Below the pieces are notes generated by a model. It worked only from the letters and a program-made list of their open reading frames with translations, was not told where the DNA came from and made no database searches. From Rhipicephalus microplus (taxonomy: Eukaryota > Arthropoda > Arachnida > Ixodida > Ixodidae), in contig NC_134701.1 in the NCBI RefSeq assembly GCF_043290135.1, positions 100,642,702 through 100,706,701 of the forward strand: a DNA stretch of 64,000 nucleotides. Reading direction: 5' to 3'. The position numbers and the translations under genes are program-made. Positions 57,485-64,000 of this stretch are shown here, piece after piece. The first letter of the stretch is position 1, and the number at the start of each line of letters is the position of its first letter.

Positions 57485-58745
57485 CTCTGCCCTTGTTTTC
57501 TGCATCACCGTTCTACACACTGACGTGGCATGTTGTCCCTTTCATTGCTTGCATTTTACTTGGGCCTCGCAAATGCGTGCAGTGTGGTTTGGTCGTGTGC
57601 ATCTGAAGCATGTTCTATTTTTGGTAAGCATAGCTTTCTTTTCATTCATTGGAATGCTTCTACGACAGTTTTCGGTTGCGTGGGTTTTCTGCTTGCAGAA
57701 TAAGCATATTTTGTCCGCTGAGCTATAGAAGCTTGAAGTTGTGCGCATCTGTCCGTGGTTCTCTCTTGGTTTTGCAGTTATCCTCTCTTGTTCACGTTGT
57801 GTTTCTTCACGAAAAGCCACTTGCTCTCTCAAGAATAACATAAGCCTGTCCAGCTTTTCCTCGCACGCTTTTCCCGTTGCGTTGTTTTGCTCGCCGTTTT
57901 CTGAAGCTGAGCTGTTTCTCATAGCCTCTTTTGACTTGAACTGCACTGATAATTCTGGTGGAGTTGCTCTTTTCAATACCGGTAATAACATCGGCGCATA
58001 GCTCTCGGTTTCCACTTTTTGTGACTTGAGTGCCAATATGTTAACTTGCACTCTCTGTACTAGCCTATTTAAGTCATCGGTATATTCAACAGACCTCACT
58101 TTCTTCAAACTCAATGGCTCATTCATGTGCATTTCAATGGAATGTTCTCGATTGCCGAGCGTTTTTTGCAGTATTTTGATTGCGTTATCATAATTTTCTT
58201 CTGCCGAGTACTGAAGTCCTTCAATAGTAGCCGCAGCTTTTCCGGTTAGTGATGCTAACAAGTAATTGAACTTCTGTCCCTTGCTCATGTTCGGTCTCAG
58301 GTGAACTGCCGACTCGTACTGAGACCAAAAGTGGTTCCACTCCAAAGTTTTCCCCCCAAACTTTATCATTTCAAGCTTTGGTAGCTTAACTAGTTCCGTT
58401 GCTTTTTGTCCTGTACTTGAGGGCGTCACCTGCCTTGTCCTATTGCTTGAATCCGATTGTTCAGACTGTCGAAGTCTGATTTCTATTGCAGATAAGATCG
58501 TCGTTATTTCATGTCGTACTCTATGACGCTTTCGAATTCAGCTTCGGCATTGTCTTCTGTTAGAAACTTTTCCATTTGCTCGTTCGCACTCTTGAGACTG
58601 TCGCTTATTGCTTTAATCTGCGCCTGCGTTGTAAGCAGCTGCTCCCGGTTAGTTCCATCATTATTTGCTGCTCGGCTGCGTTAATCAGTCGCGTGATCTG
58701 GGAGCGAAGTGCTTTCCTTTTCTTCGTTATCACTTCTTTGCTCAT
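57485..58745 (-). pseudogene. Gag of the BEL/Pao element
   Basis: Starts at ATG 58743-58745 (MSKEVITKKRKALRSQ, helical lead). Two frameshifts follow before the long open frame 58429-57542. That frame reads VKLPKLEMIKFGGKTLEWNHFW, MSKGQKFNYLLASLTGKAA and YDNAIKILQKTLGN, the DUF1759-type Gag of BEL/Pao. Knuckles CLFCKQKTHATENC and CFRCTRPNHTARIC follow. A TGA at 57542-57544 falls just before what looks like a third knuckle (KGQHATSVC). 295 codons are open, and the two frameshifts lie in the N-terminal 110 residues. Confidence 0.92.
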
Positions 58746-58777
58746 ATTGAGGCGGTTAACAATGACTCCTTACTTGT

Positions 58778-59015
58778 TGATTGATTTGTGGGGTTTAAAG
58801 TCCCAAAACCACTATTTGATTATGAGAGACGCCGTAGTGGAGGGCTCCGGAAATTATGACCACCTGGGGTTCTTTAACGTGCACCCAAATCTGAGCACAC
58901 GGGCCTACAACATTTCCGCCTCCATCGGAAATGCAGCCGCCACAGCCGGGATTTGATCCCGCGACCTGCGGGTCAGCAGCCGAGTACCTTAGCCACTAGA
59001 CCACCGTGGCGGGGC
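58778..59015 (-). mobile_element. Ruka-type SINE, copy 9, in the BEL/Pao leader
   Basis: Minus-strand full-length SINE with a perfect 14-bp target duplication GACTCCTTACTTGT at 58764-58777 and 59016-59029. It lies between the primer binding site and the gag start (58745), in the same orientation as the host element, so the SINE insertion is younger than this BEL/Pao copy. Confidence 0.97.
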
Positions 59016-59165
59016 GACTCCTTACTTGTCAATCGTTCGTTCTGATGCTGGTACTGTCCACCGTGGTCTCGTCGCTTGATCCAGGTCGATCCTCTGCTCC
59101 TCCGCCGTTTTCTTTTCTGATGCTCCGTGGCAGGTTGACCTTTCTTGCCGGCGAGGAGGTAGTAT

Positions 59166-59182
59166 CCTGGTTCACGGCACCA
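59166..59182 (-). promoter_or_regulatory. Primer binding site of the BEL/Pao element
   Basis: On the minus strand TGGTGCCGTGAACCAGG starts one base after the 5' LTR end. It begins with TGG and has the expected length and place. The tRNA is not identified. Confidence 0.7.
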
Positions 59183-59183
59183 T

Positions 59184-59320
59184 TATTAAGACGATCGAGA
59201 CCAGGGACTGCTTCGAAGGAATACGGTTTATTGGAAGAAGTGAAGTAGCGCACGCTCGCTCCAGGCAGCAGTCTTCTTTTCTTCTTCTTCCGGCGTTTTT
59301 TGATGATAATTTATAATACA
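59184..59320 (-). repeat. 5' LTR of the BEL/Pao element
   Basis: 137 bp; begins TGTATTATAAATT and ends CGTCTTAATA on the minus strand. It differs from the 3' LTR by a 5-6 base indel near the start and a few substitutions. It carries the same AATAAA. Confidence 0.92.
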
Positions 59321-59644
59321 CATGAAGTTTCTTCATTTTTTGTAGTGAATTCATGATGAAGTGTACGAGTCCAGTCTCGTTGTCACATCTTGTTCACTCC
59401 TTGTGGAGCTCCTCCAACGGAAGCGATAAATGACAGGCCTTTCAGACGCAATTGCATGCAGCCTCTGCCTGTGTTGTACCCACGGCTGCACGTGCAATAA
59501 TACAGTGAAAATAGGTACACACGTGACAGAAGATGAAGATGCACGCATATGACAAGTACGTGCACGTTAATATATAAACATGCGTGTAAATTATGACACA
59601 CAAATAACTTTACCTTCACATCTCACCCAGTTTTTCTGAAGCTG
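59321..59644. other. Unassigned sequence between BEL/Pao and the next Ruka
   Basis: About 320 bp. No gene or known repeat seen. Confidence 0.45.
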
Positions 59645-59660
59645 CTGTGATGAAAAAGAT

Positions 59661-59902
59661 TTGATTGATTGATATGTGGGGTTTAACGTCCCAAAACCAC
59701 TACATGATTATGAGAGACGTCGTAGTGGAGGGCTCCGGAAATTTAGACCACCTGGGGTTCTTTAACGTGCACCCAAATCTGAGCACACGGGCCTACAACA
59801 TTTCCGCCTCCATCGGAAATGCAGCCGCCGCAGCCGGGATTCGAACCCGCGCCCTGCGGGTCAGCAGCCGAGTACCTTAGCCACTAGACCACCGCGGCGG
59901 GG
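59661..59902 (-). mobile_element. Ruka-type SINE, copy 10
   Basis: Minus-strand full-length SINE, with a well-kept B box (reverse complement of GGGTTCGAATCCC). A 16-bp duplication with one mismatch, CTGTGATGAAAAAGAT at 59645-59660 and CTGTGACGAAAAAGAT at 59903-59918. Confidence 0.96.
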
Positions 59903-59918
59903 CTGTGACGAAAAAGAT

Positions 59919-61464
59919 GAATGACAGGCATCGCAGGGGCCAGCGAACACAGTCTTCAGCACGGTGTGTGCCCAAGCTGCACAATAAGTTTGCAAAATAG
60001 TGAGTCACAGGTGACAGAAGATGAATGCAATTGCATATGAGAAATACGTACAAGGTGAAATGACAACATACGTGAGATATGACATGCTAATAATTTCACC
60101 GTGATATCACACATCTTCAAAGACTCATTTCGATCCCCGTAGCAGCTTAGAAACGGCAGCCTCAGCCACAACTACGTGAACCACCGTGCCGCTAACAAGT
60201 CGGCGAGTCCTAAGCAAGCGACGTCGTTCAGCTTGAGCAAGCGAACAGAGACCAAACACGGCGCTGCACGCGGAGTGTCTGCCGCCAGCGAACTTCAAAC
60301 AGGAGAGCGGGCGTACGCTTGGCCGCCACCACGAACAGCGCCGAGCAGGTTTGGAGCTAGCCCGGAAGAAATGGACTGCAATGTGGCGCTTTTCCACAAA
60401 CTCGAGCGACTGCAGCGCGCAAACACAAGTCCGCCGGCGCGGCCAACGGACGGCGCCGAGCTGCTTGCGACCAACTGACGGGAAAGCCAACTACAATGGC
60501 AACCAATATTCAGTGAGGTCCGACGCTAGCGCAAGCCTTGCCAGCCCGTGCTGGCGCACTTACAGCGCGTGGCATATTGCAACCAAGCTCGTTACTAAAA
60601 CCCGTAACGTGTTTTCGACGACTCAAACACAGCGACGAGGTCTCAGTCCAATATCATCTGCCCGGTGCTCATCATGGCGGCGAAGACAGGCGAGCACTCA
60701 ATGAGCGAGCGTATGGGAGGCCGACGGCAATGGCGGCCAATATCCAGGCGGTCGAAAAGCGCAGGCAAACTGCAGACGCGAAAGCTGACCTTGGTGAATT
60801 TCGTGCGTGTGATATAACACGACCGAGCCCGTTGCCGGCAAGCGCGATCCGTATCGCACACGCGACAAGTAGAGTAGATTAAAGAATGATAACCTACTTG
60901 CTTATGAATCCAGCGTTGATTTCTGCCCTGAGTCGGACTGAAGTATATAACCGATAGTCCTGATGTCTTCTCGGCCACCATATTGGCCTTCTCAAATGTT
61001 GCTGTCATGTGTTGGTCGTGACCACCTTGAAGCCAGAGATATACAGCATGGCGTGGTGAAGTGTCGAGACTTGCTCCAGAATTCATGGGTGCAGCGAAAC
61101 ATAAAAGCAGCAAACCACGCTCATCTATGCGTACACACAAGCACCACGTCGTAATTCCTAAATCGTCAAATCCAGGCGGCCGTGGTCGAGCACTCCGAGC
61201 GCAACACAACGCGAACCGTCACCAGCAAAATACGAGGGAAGACTGAGCCAGCAGAGGAGGAGAAAGACGGCTAGTCACCTTGGCAAAGTTTTTTGCACTG
61301 CCTGCGATCCCCGGGCGGTTCATCATTTTGGAGCGTGTTTGGAGACTAAGTGGTTTGCGTGCGGCACGGCTCCCTCTGTGGTTGCTCCTCAACGGTCTAT
61401 CCGTTCATCGCGCGCGCCTCTTGGACTTCGTTACTCGTTTCTCGGGTAATTTTGCCTTAGAGTG
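59919..61464. other. CpG-rich block, no gene proven
   Basis: From about 60120 to 61270 the sequence is clearly richer in GC and CpG than its surroundings and free of recognisable repeats. Open frames of 121 (minus, 60125-60490), 117 (plus) and 188 codons (minus, 60643-61209) overlap on both strands and show no domain. ATGGCGGC occurs at 60675 and CAATGGCGGCC at 60728, with GGCCACCATATTGGCC at 60972-60987; these resemble YY1-type sites of some promoters. A promoter or first exon is possible but unproven. Confidence 0.35.
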
Positions 61465-62195
61465 TAATGTGGAAATCATGACATGCACGTGCTTTAATTC
61501 ATGGCTTCACGCCACTCTCGTGGTGCGCTCAAGATTGTTTCACTAGCTTCACATATAACAAATTTGCTATTAGGAGATATGAGTGGATGACTAAGGTACG
61601 TGACTGGTACAAAGAAGATGATTATGACAGACGTGTCATCTGAGAACATGACCATATCCCACGCTCATGCTCCGCTCGCGGTCACTTCGCTCGATTCGCA
61701 TCTACCGAAATATGATAATATGAGACCTGAATGGACGACAGAAATAAATACACGTCCAGGTATGGTAATTATGGCATGCGTGTCATGTAAAACATGAATA
61801 GATGTTACGGTCATAGTTCGCTCGCGGCCGTTTTGCTAGCTTTCAATATATCAATAAGGTATTACTTGACGTCAATAAACGACGAACGCCAACGCCAGGT
61901 GCAAACTTCATAATTATGACACGATAGTCATCTGCGGCATAATATATATGCCTACCACTGCTGGTGCTGGTATTGCAGATTTTAGTGGTGCCGTTGTTAC
62001 GCAACTATAAGCAACGTATATTTGCATCTTATCTAGATACGTTAGGGCGCAAAACATTTATAATCGTATTTGCTGTGTACTGCACCTTCACGCATCGCAA
62101 CGTTGTACTGATTTTAAAGCGAAATGTGAACCTCTCTCATTCGTACTTCGCATATTATCAATTTCCACTGTATGTGCATTTTGCCAATTGTTTTA
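61465..62195 (+). repeat. Composite repeat copy 5 (right part, partial)
   Basis: Dyad-rich modules (TCATGACATGCACGTG, CACGCTCATGCTCCGCTCGCGG, GCATGCGTGTCATGTAAAACATG) are followed by the right edge CAACGTTGTACTGATTTTAAAGC, TTCGCATATTATCA, TTCCACTGTATGTG. The left edge, TATC tract and GC-rich core are absent. It is diverged from the other copies. Confidence 0.82.
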
Positions 62196-64000
62196 TTTAC
62201 GTACCTAATATCACCTGTCACACTCGACCCCTGTGTTTCGCCCCTTTTAAACGTAATTCTTTTGCAAAATGATTGTACATCTTTCTGGCCATTATACTAC
62301 AGCCCGAAAAAAATCTGCGAGTCAAGCTAACCCCAGCACTACAAACACAAAATGTCAGGACAGAAATCGCCCACTTAACTTCCTCTTATCAGCTATCAGC
62401 TGGTAATTTCAATGTGGAGTAAACACTGTACCTGCTTTCATCTGAATTAAACGCTTTTCTCACCAGTCTCCGTTAGAACTTCTTGCCCTATACCTCACGA
62501 GTTGATGTGTATAATTGTTATTTTTTTGTTCGCAGAATAGCTTGATGGAATAGCATTTCTAAACAAGTTTTCAGTAGCTTCGATAGCATGGCATATCCCC
62601 ACAGTACAAATTCATGGTGACCTTTTTCTCTGCCAGCGTAAGTGTGGTACGTGGTGTTTGGGCATCCTTAGTTGACTCATCCCATAATATTTCGCCTCAA
62701 CCCATGGTAGTTGTGATAATGTATGATGTATGTGGAGGCATATCAATTGTTAATATTGTTAACAGTGCTTTAGTGTCTGCTTACAGAAAGCTTTCACATT
62801 GTAGGATGGTCCATAGTATTTAGTCGAGCTTAAGAGCCATGTCTACAAAGGTTTGTGTTAACGGTGGGGACATTTTTCGGATTCCAAGACAACAATTGTC
62901 AGCGAAATAAATACCACGTTATCGAATTTATATACAAAATATTCCAAGAAAGTTTATATCAAGGAAGCTTGCTTGAAGCGATACAGCGAGCATATTTCTC
63001 AAAGTATTATTTCATACATTCCATGTAAAAGCTCTTTACTTTTGTTTACGCCTTGATTCTTTAATAATCTAATGTTTTCTAACGTTGAAGAAGTTTCATC
63101 ATAAAAATGAGCACACGTTGATGCAGTGCGAATTCTTTTTATTCAATTTAGGAGAATTATGAGTCGTAATCACTATTAACAATCACAGAGCCCGGCAATG
63201 AATGGCACAAACCTGGAATTTCAAGAGTGAAAATCACAAATGCCATAATATTACTTAAAGGGGTCCTGCGACACTTCTGCCAAAGCTTTAGTTAGCACTA
63301 GAACGCGTATAGCGATGATATTGAGACGAATGGTACAAAAATATGGAAATCGGTGCGCGGAAAGTGAAAGTATGAGTCCTGAAAGTTCAGAACACGAGCC
63401 GACGACGACGAGAAACGTTCTCTTTCGCCTTTCGCTCGCCACCTGACCTCAAAGACCGCTTCTAATCACACCACGCGTTTTATAAAAACATTCCGAATTG
63501 TCACCTCATTGTTTCCTGCACATCATACCTCGCTACCTCTCTTTTTGACGGCCTCGTTGGCATTGTTACTACGAACCAGATGCGTCGGGTAGCAGACGCT
63601 CCCACAGTCCCACTGTGCGAGATACGCACACACGCTTTGGACGGGGTCACTTCTCGGCTTGCATGCAAAGCGCATTCTACGGCGACGCCGGCTCCCACCG
63701 CCTGTCGCATTTTTCGGCTCGCTAAAAACGCCGCATGTGTTTCCACCTACAGTTGCTAGCGTTTCTTAACCTTCATCGCAGGCTATAAGTGTTGTGTTCG
63801 TTGTTCTGAAAATGCATAATCTAGAAACAAGAACAATTTCTTTCTGAAGAAGTATAAAAAAGGGTGTTTGCTGTTTTTAGCCTTCACTTGTATGGCCTAG
63901 CTACCACAATGCGAATATTGAACGCTACTTATTGCGTCAAGGCAATCAAAAGCAAACTATTTGTCGTCACGTCACCTGACACGACGTCACTTGCCATAAC
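62196..64000. other. Unassigned sequence to the window end
   Basis: About 1.8 kb. Frames are 81 codons or fewer with no known domain. At 63255 CTTAAAGGGGTCCTGCGACAC starts a GC-richer block (to about 63770) that looks like the edge of a dispersed repeat, but nothing in the window confirms it. Confidence 0.4.

Larger units (their letters stand above)
54939..59320 (-). mobile_element. BEL/Pao LTR retrotransposon, internally deleted
   Basis: Minus-strand element with LTRs at 59184-59320 (5') and 54939-55069 (3'), a primer binding site, gag with zinc knuckles, protease, only the start of RT, then integrase and a DUF5641-type tail. Most of RT and all of RNase H are missing, at a junction near 56380. 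The two LTRs differ by only about five substitutions plus a few indels, so the copy is much younger than the Gypsy element at 28847-37220. A Ruka SINE lies in the leader. I did not find a clean target duplication. Confidence 0.92.

Noticed and set aside
54934..59325. A target duplication for the BEL/Pao element
   Set aside because: The flanks (ATACA at 54934-54938 and CATGA at 59321-59325) do not match well enough to claim one.
60643..61209. 188-codon minus-strand frame
   Set aside because: Lies in a GC-rich block where long chance frames are expected; no recognisable domain.

Overview
The window looks like hard-tick (Ixodidae) nuclear DNA. The strongest evidence is ten copies of one tRNA-derived SINE that I recognise as the tick SINE Ruka. 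Its head carries Pol III A and B boxes and its tail ends in TCAATCAATCA. I also see several retroelement families typical of large arthropod genomes and many (TATC)n, (AAT)n and (CAT)n microsatellites. I found no credible host protein-coding gene, tRNA or rRNA. Almost every recognisable coding stretch is decayed retrotransposon, and the long gaps between them hold nothing I can name.

Layout. 1-3035: minus-strand Ty3/Gypsy remnant (5' LTR end, primer binding site, gag, pol) holding two Ruka copies. 3045-3830: 3' end of an RNase H-bearing non-LTR element. 3.8-8.4 kb: mostly unassigned, plus a microsatellite and a worn Ruka. 8.4-10.1 kb: two CR1/L2-like LINE 3' ends and microsatellites. 10.2-15.7 kb: a nearly complete but broken I-like LINE (ORF1, endonuclease, RT, RNase H, zinc knuckle). 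17.5-18.2 kb: a 3' piece of a related LINE. 18.2-23.2 kb: unassigned, with a 236-bp (ATAG)n tract.

23.2-38.5 kb is the richest part. Two copies of a roughly 1.7-kb composite repeat lie head to tail (23187-26655). A third, inverted copy (28432-38487) is split by an 8.4-kb Ty3/Gypsy element (28847-37220, 173-bp LTRs, 4-bp target duplication). That element's RT gene is in turn split by a 3.2-kb RTE-type LINE (31395-34583). This gives three nested layers of insertion.

38.7-40.0 kb is rich in inverted repeats. 40781-41968 is a second RTE copy with an inverted 5' segment and a 13-bp target duplication, the signature of twin priming. 42-50.6 kb is unassigned. 50.66-51.12 kb is the GIY-YIG end of a Penelope-like element. 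52.0-54.9 kb holds three Ruka copies, part of the composite repeat and a 34-bp minisatellite. 54939-59320 is a BEL/Pao element on the minus strand, with closely similar 131/137-bp LTRs and an internal deletion that removed most of RT and RNase H. A Ruka copy sits in its leader. After it come one more Ruka, a CpG-rich unassigned block (60.1-61.3 kb) and a fifth composite-repeat copy (61.5-62.2 kb).

No pathway or operon can be inferred. The biology visible here is layered transposition: LINE machinery mobilising SINEs (13-16 bp target duplications), LTR elements inserting into repeats, and decay by stops and frameshifts. Frames, motifs and duplications were read by eye; no database search was run.
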